A stretch of 64,000 nucleotides of DNA from CAVYXK01 sp963708245 (GTDB lineage: Bacteria > Pseudomonadota > Alphaproteobacteria > Acetobacterales > Acetobacteraceae): positions 4,774,001-4,838,000 of the forward strand of contig OY970201.1 of NCBI GenBank assembly GCA_963708245.1, given 5' to 3'. Under the pieces are notes generated by a model, which searched no databases, was not told the origin of the DNA, and saw only the letters and a program-made list of their open reading frames with translations. Below, one piece after another: positions 26,003 to 33,368 of the stretch. How positions within the stretch are numbered: position 1 is the stretch's first letter; each line of letters opens with the position of its first letter. The position numbers were made by a program, and so were the translations under genes.

Positions 26003-26735
26003 TCAGTCCCGCTCGTTGCCTACTCCTCCGCATAGAACCAAGGAGCGCAACTGCCGAAGAACATCGGCCGCACGAGACATCTGTTTGAGTGCCTCCCGGT
26101 TCGCTGCCGTCATTTTCACCGTATCGGCTTGCGCGCCACGGTTCAGCAGTTGCTTCCCGGCTACCAGGTAATTCGCAATTGCCGTCATTGGCTCGCTCAA
26201 CTCGTGCGCGAGCTGGTCGATGGCCTGATCCCGCGCCGACAGTTGGGCGCGTTGGGCCAAACTCTCCGGTTGCCCGCTGCCTTCCTTGGGTATCGTGTCC
26301 ACCGCGTTCCTCGACCCCTCGGCAACGTCTTCAAGTCGGACGGTTTCTATGATGCCGCTTAAATGGCCCGCAGCATCACACACAGGAGAGAGCCCCACCG
26401 TAAACCGCCGGATAGATCCGTCCTTGCACCGCCATACGGCTTTCCGTGAGCTGGCTTGACCAGACGCGACTACTTCTTCCCCCAATGCCCGGGCGTCGGT
26501 CCTCTTGCCGGAAGGCGACAGCAGCGAATGCGGACGACCGATCATCTCTTGCGAGCTGTATCCGCACAATCGTTGTGCCTCAGAATTCCAGATGATGACG
26601 GTATCGTCCATCGTCGTGCCAACGACGGCCTCACCCATGGCGGTGAGAACAGCGTTCAACCATTGATTGGCTAACCCGGAGTGCATAAGCGGCAAAGGTA
26701 GCCATGGCATAGATATGCCAACTGGTGTCCGCATC
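26003..26735 (-). CDS. PAS domain protein with DHp helix but no ATPase domain
   Basis: A PAS domain (VVGTTMDDTVIIWNSEAQRL ... MIGRPHSLLSP ... WRCKDGSIRRFTVGLSPV) is followed by a histidine-kinase dimerisation helix with a phospho-acceptor-type motif, LAHELSEPMTAIANYL. The protein ends about 60 residues later. There is no N-box, G1 or G2 motif, so it cannot phosphorylate itself. The motif resembles that of FixL at 34.3 kb (LAHEVNQPLTAMTNYL). It may be phosphorylated by, or form mixed dimers with, another kinase. The start is uncertain: the frame is open to 26869, and I give ATG 26735 (MRTPVGIS). It stands 0.2 kb upstream of glgA and is probably its own unit. Confidence 0.8.
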
Positions 26736-27154
26736 AACAGCAACTCCACTGCCGCGCCTCGATGGCGATGAAGAACACGGGCTGGCGGTCGAAGGGCACT
26801 TACCCAACCGCTTGCTGCCCCGCCACGTCGCAGCTGACTGTTACAATGCCCAGGAAACGGCATAGCCAAACTGGCTTACAACCCCCGGATACCACCGGTC
26901 TATTACCCTAGTCAGCTACCATGCTCAGTGTCTGGGTACGTTAGCAACTCCTATTTTTGGGCCCTCAGCGACGTCACGCAGCCACCCCAGTCGCTACAAG
27001 CAGTTGCCGCAGATCAATGCCTTAGCCGCCGCGTTGCCATAGGCAAGCACAATGGCGCGGCCGTGGCTCTGAGAAATGTCAGATTCCCGGATGATCTCTA
27101 CCACCCTCGCCCGAACCGGGGCAGCATGGGCTTGAGGTCTTGCGGGAGTGATCA

Positions 27155-27913
27155 ATGGCACTGAGTTCCGCTGCACGCAAACAGCATGGCGCGCGGCAAC
27201 CAAAGGTTATTGCTCGGGAGTTCTTTACGAGCGGTGATCAACGGCGTTCGCTGCTCGGAAACATTCTGTCGTCCGCGGAGCAGGCCGCGCTTTCCAGAAT
27301 CGCCACCGTCCTCGCATACCAGACTGGTGGGGTCGCGATTTTTTCCGAGGGCGAAGACGCCCATTTCCTATACCTGATCGATGAAGGGATCGTGCGGGTC
27401 AGCCGGCATCTGCCAGACGGGAGGCGCCAGGTCCTTGGCTTCATGTGGCCGGGCGACCTTTTTGGGTTCGCGGAAGAAGGTCGCTACGTCGACGCGGCGG
27501 AGTCTCTCACCCCGGCTACAGTCTTTCGGTTTCCCCTCGAGCGGCTTCGGGGTCTCCTCCTGAGGGAGCCCCTGCTGCAACTACATTTGCTCACCAAAGT
27601 CGCACACGAGCTTCGCAGCGCGCAGCGTCAGATCATCGTTCTGGGGCAGCTTCATAATGTGAAACGGCTGGCGTCGTTTCTTCTCGACTGTCGCCAACAT
27701 GTGGAGGTCTTCAATTCACAGGCACGCATGTTGCATCTCCCAATGAGCCGTTTCGATATCGCCGACTATCTGGGAACCTCGCCCGAGTCGGTGGCCCGTG
27801 CCTTCGCTATTCTCGAGCATAACGGCCTTGTGCGCCGCGCTTCACCCCGATCAGTTGAGCTGCTCGACCCTGATGGTATGGCACGGTTCGTCCGGGGGCA
27901 TGCGTCGCGCTGA
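27155..27913 (+). CDS. Crp/Fnr family transcriptional regulator (FixK-like), first copy
   Basis: The 252-residue regulator has a cyclic-nucleotide-type beta-roll (GGVAIFSEGEDAHFLYLIDEG ... LPDGRRQVLGFMWPGDLFGF), a long dimerisation helix and a C-terminal helix-turn-helix, MSRFDIADYLGTSPESVARAF. The recognition helix has the E-SV-R pattern of FNR/FixK proteins that read TTGAT half-sites. There is no N-terminal cysteine cluster, so it cannot sense oxygen like FNR itself; as with FixK, activity is probably set by transcription. Residues before about 25 are poorly conserved. It is the obvious candidate to bind the five boxes in this block. Confidence 0.92.
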   Translation: MALSSAARKQHGARQPKVIAREFFTSGDQRRSLLGNILSSAEQAALSRIATVLAYQTGGVAIFSEGEDAHFLYLIDEGIVRVSRHLPDGRRQVLGFMWPGDLFGFAEEGRYVDAAESLTPATVFRFPLERLRGLLLREPLLQLHLLTKVAHELRSAQRQIIVLGQLHNVKRLASFLLDCRQHVEVFNSQARMLHLPMSRFDIADYLGTSPESVARAFAILEHNGLVRRASPRSVELLDPDGMARFVRGHASR

Positions 27914-27971
27914 GCGCTCCTGACGGCCTCATGCTGCCTGCCAGTACCGTTCGCTGCGTGAACGCAGCAAA

Positions 27972-27985
27972 TTGATCCAGGCCAA
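27972..27985 (+). promoter_or_regulatory. FNR/FixK-type box upstream of glucan phosphorylase
   Basis: TTGATCCAGGCCAA matches TTGAT-N4-(A/G)TCAA at nine of ten positions. It is 115 bases upstream of the glucan phosphorylase ATG and lies between it and the regulator gene, so the phosphorylase is the likely target. Confidence 0.65.
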
Positions 27986-28099
27986 TGTGGATTTCGTCGC
28001 CGCAGGTAGAAACGTCCCCGAGCTCTGATTCCTCCCCTAGCGCCCTGTCCCGTGCGAAGCTGTCCCGGTTGATGCAGCTTGCTGATCCATGAGGTGGGA

Positions 28100-29803
28100 A
28101 TGATGTCGCCGCTCGACGGCTTTATCGGCCGAACTCACATCGCCTATTTCACGATGGAGATCGCCATCCGGCCAGAGATGCACACCTATGCCGGCGGTCT
28201 CGGTGTGCTCGCCGGAGATACCGCGCGGTCGTGTGCTGATCTCGAGATTCCGGTCGTCTTCGTCACGCTCGTGAGCCGTGCCGGGTATTTCCGCCAGGAG
28301 ATCGATTCCGCCGGTAGCCAGATCGAAAAGCCAGACTGGTGGAGCCCAACACAGTGGTGCGTGCCGCTGAACGCAATGATCGCGCTTGAGATCGCACAGC
28401 GACCAGTCTGGATCCGACCTTGGCTCTACGTCCATACCAGCCTGCATGGACATCCGATTCCGATCCTTCTGCTCGACACTGACCTTGATCAGAACGACGG
28501 CGAGGGCCGCACGCTGACCCACTATTTATACGGCGGGGACGAGACCTATAGACTCACGCAGGAGCTGGTACTCGGTCTCGGCGGCATTCGCCTGCTGCAG
28601 GCTCTCGGGTTCCACATCCATACTTTCCATCTCAATGAGGGGCACGCCGCCTTCCTCACCCTTGATCTGCTCAACGGTTACCGATTTCCTCCGGAGGACG
28701 TGCGGCCTGGGGAACCGCTTTACGATTTGGCTGAGGTGCGAGAGCGGTGCGTTTTCACCACCCACACCCCAGTCGAAGCCGGCCACGACAAATTCTCCTA
28801 CGATCTGTTCGAAAGCCTGGTTCCTGACCTCGTCGCGATCGACGAACTCCGCCAGCTCGCCGGATCAGAGCACCTGAACATGACGCAGCTTGCCCTCAAT
28901 CTGTCCGGCTACACCAATGGCGTTGCTCAGCGCCACGCCGAGACGACACAGCACATGTTCCCAGGCTACCGCGTCCACGCGATAACCAACGGAGTCCATG
29001 TGGGACTCTGGACGCACGCTGCTTTCGCCCAGCTCTATACCGAGCGCTGGCCGCACTGGCAGCATGAACCGGAAGTCCTGGTCCGCGCGCTTCAGCTCTC
29101 CGGCGATGATGTGTGGCAATGCCACCAGACTGCGAAAGCTGAACTGCTGGAACAGATCCGCAAGCTCACGGGAATAGTCCTAGACCCCAGTGCTGCGCTG
29201 CTCGGCTTCGCCAGACGCATAACCGGCTACAAACGTCCCCTCCTTCTCTTCGAAGACATCGACCGGCTCATTGCTATTGCCTCACAGCACCCGATCCAGA
29301 TCGTCCTGGCGGGGAAAGCGCATCCGCATGACAGCGAGGGTAAGGCAGTCATGCGCCGGCTCCACCAACTGGCTCGTGACCTCCAGGGCCGAGTCACCTG
29401 TGTCTTCCTGCCAAACTACGATATGCAGATCGCTCAGGCACTGGTAAGCGGGACCGATGTCTGGCTAAACACACCCCTGCCGCCCCTGGAAGCCTCCGGC
29501 ACGAGCGGAATGAAGGCAGCCCTCAACGGAGTGCTGAACCTGAGTGTCCTCGACGGCTGGTGGCTCGAGGCATGCGTAGAAGGAGTAACCGGCTGGTCAA
29601 TAGGAACCGAGGACGATGCCAGTTCGGCGGAGCGTCACGCGTCGCTGCTGTACGATAAGCTGGAAAGAGTGGTCCTCCCCCTCTTCTACTCAAATGCAGA
29701 GCGGTGGCGATGGATGATGACGCAAGCCATCGGCAACATTGGGTACTACTTCAATAGCCAACGGATGATGCGGCGCTACGCGAGCGAGGCATATCTCCGA
29801 TAG
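28100..29803 (+). CDS. glgP: Alpha-glucan (glycogen) phosphorylase, short form
   Basis: This 567-residue GT35 enzyme of the short alpha-glucan phosphorylase type releases glucose-1-phosphate from glycogen. Recognisable segments are YFTMEIAIRPEMHTYAGGLG, HTFHLNEGHAAF, FTTHTPVEAGHDKF, and the PLP-site region LPPLEASGTSGMKAALNGVL, which contains the SGTSGMK motif. The start is ATG 28100, behind GAGGTGGGA; an earlier in-frame TTG at 28079 lacks a ribosome site. With glgA in the same block it gives a synthesis and breakdown pair for glycogen, which suits energy storage and fermentation when oxygen falls. An FNR/FixK-type box precedes it. Confidence 0.94.
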   Translation: MMSPLDGFIGRTHIAYFTMEIAIRPEMHTYAGGLGVLAGDTARSCADLEIPVVFVTLVSRAGYFRQEIDSAGSQIEKPDWWSPTQWCVPLNAMIALEIAQRPVWIRPWLYVHTSLHGHPIPILLLDTDLDQNDGEGRTLTHYLYGGDETYRLTQELVLGLGGIRLLQALGFHIHTFHLNEGHAAFLTLDLLNGYRFPPEDVRPGEPLYDLAEVRERCVFTTHTPVEAGHDKFSYDLFESLVPDLVAIDELRQLAGSEHLNMTQLALNLSGYTNGVAQRHAETTQHMFPGYRVHAITNGVHVGLWTHAAFAQLYTERWPHWQHEPEVLVRALQLSGDDVWQCHQTAKAELLEQIRKLTGIVLDPSAALLGFARRITGYKRPLLLFEDIDRLIAIASQHPIQIVLAGKAHPHDSEGKAVMRRLHQLARDLQGRVTCVFLPNYDMQIAQALVSGTDVWLNTPLPPLEASGTSGMKAALNGVLNLSVLDGWWLEACVEGVTGWSIGTEDDASSAERHASLLYDKLERVVLPLFYSNAERWRWMMTQAIGNIGYYFNSQRMMRRYASEAYLR

Positions 29804-29851
29804 TTGAAGGTCAATACACGATACAGACAGGAGCTAACCTCCCGGACCCAG

Positions 29852-30556
29852 TCAATGCACCACCTCACACCCCGCCATGCCGAGAGCCGAACGGTCGCAA
29901 ATCAAAACCCTGGCCCGTTCGACCGCAATTGTTCCGCGCCGGCGAAGCTGGGTCAGGCCGCGGCAGACCGTCTCGATCGTAAGGCCGAGATAATCGGCCA
30001 TGTCGGCGCGCCCCATCGGCAATTCGATCAGCGCCCGGCCATCCGGGTTCATCCGCTCGGCCATCTCCAGCAGAAAGCTGGCGATTCGTTCGGCGGCCGT
30101 TTTGCGCCCCAGCAGCAGCATACGTTCCCGCCCGGCGCGGAGCTGGCTCGCGGTCAGCTCGCGCAGCCGGCGGGCAAAATCCCGGTCCCGGTCGGCGAGC
30201 GCCTCGAGGCTGCGCCGCGAGTAGCGACGGAGAGTAACCGGCGTCACCGCTTCGGCTGCGAAGTCATGCTCGTCCAGCGCCTCCCAGCCGAACAGATCGC
30301 CAGGGAACAGAAACTCGCCGACCTGCCGGCGGCCATCCTCCATCAGCTTGACGGTCCGCACACAGCCGCTCACGACCGTGTAGCAGTATCCCGCGGGCTC
30401 GCCTTGGGCGACGATCTCCTCGTCGCGCTGGGCGCGCACGGTGATCGCCTGCGGCGCCATCACCGGCGGCTTCGCTGGGCTTGCCATCATGCCGCCCGCA
30501 CCCTGCCACACGGCGGGCCTTGACCCCTGGTCGATGGTCTGGACCGTGGTAAGCAT
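29852..30556 (-). CDS. Crp/Fnr family transcriptional regulator, second copy
   Basis: The 234-residue regulator has a beta-roll sensor (EEIVAQGEPAGYCYTVVSG ... DGRRQVGEFLFPGDLFGWEA), a dimer helix and the FNR-type recognition helix MADYLGLTIETVCRGLTQL. The E-T-V-x-R/G positions fit TTGAT-type sites. ATG 30556 is chosen because GGAGG lies eight bases upstream; the open frame beyond it runs into the divergent FixJ gene. It has no N-terminal FNR cysteines, although one cysteine sits in YCYTVVSGCV. It is closer to FixK/FnrN proteins than the copy at 27.2 kb, and the two may divide the same regulon. Divergent from fixJ, sharing a 95-base promoter region. Confidence 0.92.
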   Translation of the reverse strand: MLTTVQTIDQGSRPAVWQGAGGMMASPAKPPVMAPQAITVRAQRDEEIVAQGEPAGYCYTVVSGCVRTVKLMEDGRRQVGEFLFPGDLFGWEALDEHDFAAEAVTPVTLRRYSRRSLEALADRDRDFARRLRELTASQLRAGRERMLLLGRKTAAERIASFLLEMAERMNPDGRALIELPMGRADMADYLGLTIETVCRGLTQLRRRGTIAVERARVLICDRSALGMAGCEVVH

Positions 30557-30651
30557 ATTATCCTCCGCGCCTGCACCGGTTTTGGTGTGGCAGGTGCTAC
30601 ACGGGTGGGCGGCGGGCGAAAATCCGGAAGGCTTCGTACGCGGATCTACGT

Positions 30652-31275
30652 ATGAGCGGCTCGACGGGCGTGACGGAGACGGTGCATGTCGTGGATGATG
30701 ACCCGGCGATCCGGGACTCGCTTCGCCTGCTTCTGGAAGCGTCCGGCTTCGCGGTCCGCACGCACGACAGCGCCACGGCATTTCTGGCGGCGGCCGCGGG
30801 TCTCGGCGGGTGCGTGCTGATCGACGTGCGGATGCCGGAGATCGACGGGCTTGAACTGCAGCAGCGCTTGAACGAAGGCGGTATCAGGCTGCCAGTTATT
30901 GTCATGACCGGACAAGGCGACATTCCGGTGGCGGTCCGCGCGATGAAAGCCGGTGCGGTCGATTTTCTGGAAAAGCCGTTCGATGACGCGCAGTTGCTCA
31001 GCGCAGTGCGCCAAGCGCTGGCGCAGAGCAGGCAAGTCCGGGAGACCGAGGCCGTGGCCGCGGCGGCAGCCGGCCAGCTCGCTGCCCTGACGCCGCGAGA
31101 GCGCGAGGTGCTCGATCTGCTGGTGAGGGGGCTGCCCACCAAGGCGATCGCGAATAAGCTGGGCGCCAGCCCACGCACAATCGAGGTCCACCGCGCGCGC
31201 GTATTCGAGAAGCTCCAGGCCGGCAGCCTTCCCGAACTCGTCCGTCTGGTGCTCGCAGCCGGCACGGGGGGCTGA
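30652..31275 (+). CDS. fixJ: FixJ family two-component response regulator
   Basis: The 207-residue protein has a receiver domain with the acidic pair in VHVVDDDPAIRDSLRL, the phospho-acceptor aspartate in VLIDVRMPEIDGLEL, a threonine in VIVMTGQGDIPVAV and a lysine in FLEKPFDD. The LuxR-type output domain is LTPREREVLDLLVRGLPTK and SPRTIEVHRARVFEKL. This is the exact FixJ plan. The likely sensor is the heme FixL at 33.4-35.0 kb, and the likely targets include the two Crp/Fnr genes, by analogy with rhizobial FixLJ-FixK. The two-component genes are not adjacent here but separated by about 2 kb. Confidence 0.93.
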   Translation: MSGSTGVTETVHVVDDDPAIRDSLRLLLEASGFAVRTHDSATAFLAAAAGLGGCVLIDVRMPEIDGLELQQRLNEGGIRLPVIVMTGQGDIPVAVRAMKAGAVDFLEKPFDDAQLLSAVRQALAQSRQVRETEAVAAAAAGQLAALTPREREVLDLLVRGLPTKAIANKLGASPRTIEVHRARVFEKLQAGSLPELVRLVLAAGTGG

Positions 31276-31314
31276 TCGTCCGTAGGTGGCGCACCTCCGC
31301 GCGCCAGGACGTTC

Positions 31315-32034
31315 TCAGGGTCGACCGGGGCTCGGCCAATTTGGCCGGAACAGTGGATCGGGCTCCTTCCAGTCCAGCATATGGTCCTCCACGTGGTGGA
31401 CCCCGGCGATCCGCTCAGCCGCCACGATCATCGCTTGCCGTTGGGCTGTAGACCTGACGTACCCCCAGTAGTGAACCACCCCATCCTGCACGAGGACACT
31501 GATTTCGGCCGGCAGCGGCGCCCAGGTGGGATGAGACTTCAACTCCGCGAGCAGTGATGCTCGGATGGCACTGTCACTTTCCTGCCGCGGCGCAGCCAGT
31601 CTGGACCCGAGGCTGCGTAACAGATCCGCACGACTGACGATGCCCACCAGCTTTCCCTCGCGCACAACCGGAACCCGCTTGATCCGTCGCGATTCCAGCA
31701 ACGTGGCAATATCCTCGAGGGGGGTTGTCTCGGCGATGCTGACAACATCGGTCGTCATCACCTCCCCGGCCATCATACCATACGTGCGAACATAGTCCGC
31801 GGCCTCGGTCTCGCCGGAGCCGAAGAGTTGCAGCCAGTGGCGTCGCCGGCGCTCCGTCCCGGTTTCCGGCCGATGCAACAGATCACCCTCGCTGACCATC
31901 CCGACAACCGCACCGTCCTCCACCACCGGCAGACCGCTGATACGATGCGTGAGCATGAGCCGCACAACCTCCTCGAGCGGCGTATCAGGTCCGACCGTGA
32001 CCACCTCGTGCGTCATGATGTCGCTCGCCTGCAT
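31315..32034 (-). CDS. CBS-pair protein with C-terminal BON domain
   Basis: This 239-residue protein has two CBS domains (MQASDIMTHEVVTVGPDTPL ... HRISGLPVVEDGAVVGMVSEGD; then AGEVMTTDVVSIAETTPL ... RRIKRVPVVREGKLVGIVSRAD). A BON domain follows (ISVLVQDGVVHYWGYVRS ... IAGVHHVEDHM). CBS pairs bind adenine nucleotides and report energy state, and BON domains bind membranes or other proteins. The start is ATG 32034, behind AGGAGA. It shares a divergent promoter region and an FNR/FixK-type box with chaB, so both are likely switched on at low oxygen. Confidence 0.92.
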   Translation of the reverse strand: MQASDIMTHEVVTVGPDTPLEEVVRLMLTHRISGLPVVEDGAVVGMVSEGDLLHRPETGTERRRRHWLQLFGSGETEAADYVRTYGMMAGEVMTTDVVSIAETTPLEDIATLLESRRIKRVPVVREGKLVGIVSRADLLRSLGSRLAAPRQESDSAIRASLLAELKSHPTWAPLPAEISVLVQDGVVHYWGYVRSTAQRQAMIVAAERIAGVHHVEDHMLDWKEPDPLFRPNWPSPGRP

Positions 32035-32090
32035 CGTGTGTTCTCCTGCCCAGACCAAAACTATCGTGCGAGGGTCCGATCGTCCACGTG

Positions 32091-32104
32091 TTGACGTGGG
32101 TCAA
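32091..32104. promoter_or_regulatory. FNR/FixK-type box between the CBS-BON gene and chaB
   Basis: TTGACGTGGGTCAA is a perfect inverted repeat of TTGAC around four bases and fits the FixK-type TTGAY-N4-RTCAA pattern. It is 57 bases upstream of the CBS-BON start and 55 bases upstream of the ChaB start, so it can serve both directions. Confidence 0.75.
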
Positions 32105-32158
32105 TGAAGGCGGTGACTCCCCGGCATCTGCTGTCATTGTTGGTCCAGGAGGGCAGTC

Positions 32159-32401
32159 ATGCCATACAGCCGAAACGAGGATCTGCCGCCGGCAGTCCAA
32201 GGTGCGCTGCCGCCGCATGCCCAGGACATTTATCGTGCCGCCTTCAATAGCGCCTGGCACCAGCGGGCGCTGTCCGGCCTCCTGGACGAGGCGACCGTGC
32301 ATCGCATCGCCTGGGGGGCGGTGAAGCGACAGTATCGCAAGCTGGATGGTGTCTGGGTGCGGCGCGATGCTTCGGGCGCAGCGGCCTCGGGCTGGCGCTG
32401 A
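32159..32401 (+). CDS. chaB: ChaB family protein
   Basis: The 80-residue protein matches ChaB closely: MPYSRNEDLPPAVQGALPPH, then AQDIYRAAFNSAWHQ and HRIAWGAVKRQYRKLDGVW. ChaB was named as a regulator of the ChaA cation antiporter, but its true role is unsettled. In many alphaproteobacteria such proteins appear among stress or low-oxygen genes. ATG 32159 has a strong CAGGAGGG upstream. No ChaA or ChaC is present nearby. The shared FNR/FixK-type box at 32091-32104 argues for co-regulation with the CBS-BON gene. Confidence 0.9.
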   Translation: MPYSRNEDLPPAVQGALPPHAQDIYRAAFNSAWHQRALSGLLDEATVHRIAWGAVKRQYRKLDGVWVRRDASGAAASGWR

Positions 32402-32714
32402 CCCCGGCAGTACCGCGGTTTCGTTTCCGCAACCGGCACGCTATCTCGGCGCCCCAGCCTCAGGCACGGAGCCTACCGGGAACCAACGTCGCATAGGCGC
32501 TTGAATGGTGCCGGAGCGGTATGGTTGGTAGCGAGTGCTGGCACGACCACTGGACGCGCTAGGCAGGTGATGACGATCTCCTGCCAGAGCGCGAGGATAC
32601 TCCGCGCAGTTGTATCAGCAACGAGGCAATGCCCGGATCGTCCAGCGAAGCCAGCGCAGCGGATGGCGCACCATGCAGGTCAAAGGTCAGCTACCTTTGG
32701 CTCGCCGGGTGGTC
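32402..32714. other. Intergenic gap without a recognisable feature
   Basis: These 313 bases separate chaB from the end of the host-attachment-like gene. I see no convincing reading frame, RNA or repeat. GTTTCGTTTCCGCAACCGG near 32420 is not a clear terminator. Confidence 0.5.
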
Positions 32715-33209
32715 TCACCCTGTGGCCCGATGCACCGGCGGAACCCACTTCGCGACATGTGGCCAGAGCTCGTCGTCAGGTGTCTTGACGAGATCCTTCT
32801 TCAGAGTGCCGACAATCATGGGCCGGGTGGCGACGTCGAGGTGCTTGCGGATCGCCGTCAGGATGTGCGGCGGGGCGACGATGGCCAGGTCGTCGAATTC
32901 GCCGCGGGCCGCTGCCGCGTTGAGTTGGCTCCCGATCAGCTGCGCGAACTTCTCCTTCTCCTTCGCGTGCAGATCTTGCCGTGGTGTCTCTGCATGGGAG
33001 GCTGACGACCCGGTATGGAACGATGCACCAGGATGATCGGCGCCCAGCTCTGATGACCGCTTGTGGGCTGAAATTGATTCAAGCGTTACGTCACTGTGGA
33101 GCGCGTTGTCCGCGCCCGGCTGAACGAAGCGGACGTGCTCGCCGTCCGCGATGACAATCAGCAGCTTTCGATGTGTGGGCATCGTCGGGGCCTTACTGGG
33201 GGACGCCAT
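32715..33209 (-). CDS. Host attachment protein family (BaeRF-like)
   Basis: This protein of about 164 residues belongs to the host-attachment family of alphaproteobacteria, named after Agrobacterium attachment work and distantly related to the eRF1-like BaeRF domain. Seen here are LLIVIADGEHVRFVQPG at the N-terminus, a central linker (SSELGADHPGASFHTGSSAS), HAKEKEKFAQLIGSQLNAAA and LAIVAPPHILTAIRKHLD. The true cellular role is unknown; such genes are common in low-oxygen or stress regulons. I start at ATG 33209 (MASPSKAP) because GGAGGG lies eight bases upstream. The FNR/FixK-type box at 33239-33252 is 30 bases before that ATG. Confidence 0.85.
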   Translation of the reverse strand: MASPSKAPTMPTHRKLLIVIADGEHVRFVQPGADNALHSDVTLESISAHKRSSELGADHPGASFHTGSSASHAETPRQDLHAKEKEKFAQLIGSQLNAAAARGEFDDLAIVAPPHILTAIRKHLDVATRPMIVGTLKKDLVKTPDDELWPHVAKWVPPVHRATG

Positions 33210-33238
33210 CTGGTTGGACCCTCCGCCCGAGAGCATCA

Positions 33239-33252
33239 TTGATCTGGGTCAA
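33239..33252. promoter_or_regulatory. FNR/FixK-type box between the host-attachment gene and fixL
   Basis: TTGATCTGGGTCAA is the best box in the window and matches the rhizobial FixK consensus TTGAT-N4-GTCAA exactly. It lies 30 bases from the host-attachment start and 117-190 bases from the possible fixL starts, so it most likely drives the former and could also feed back on fixL. Confidence 0.8.
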
Positions 33253-33368
33253 TCGACGGCTTCCGCGTGCTGTTGAACGCTGCCTGAAGCTCGGCAGCAC
33301 ACCGGAGGCAACCACCCGCGGTTGTGCCGGTGCGCGGCCGGTAAACGGCTCCCTCCCCGTGACCAGAC

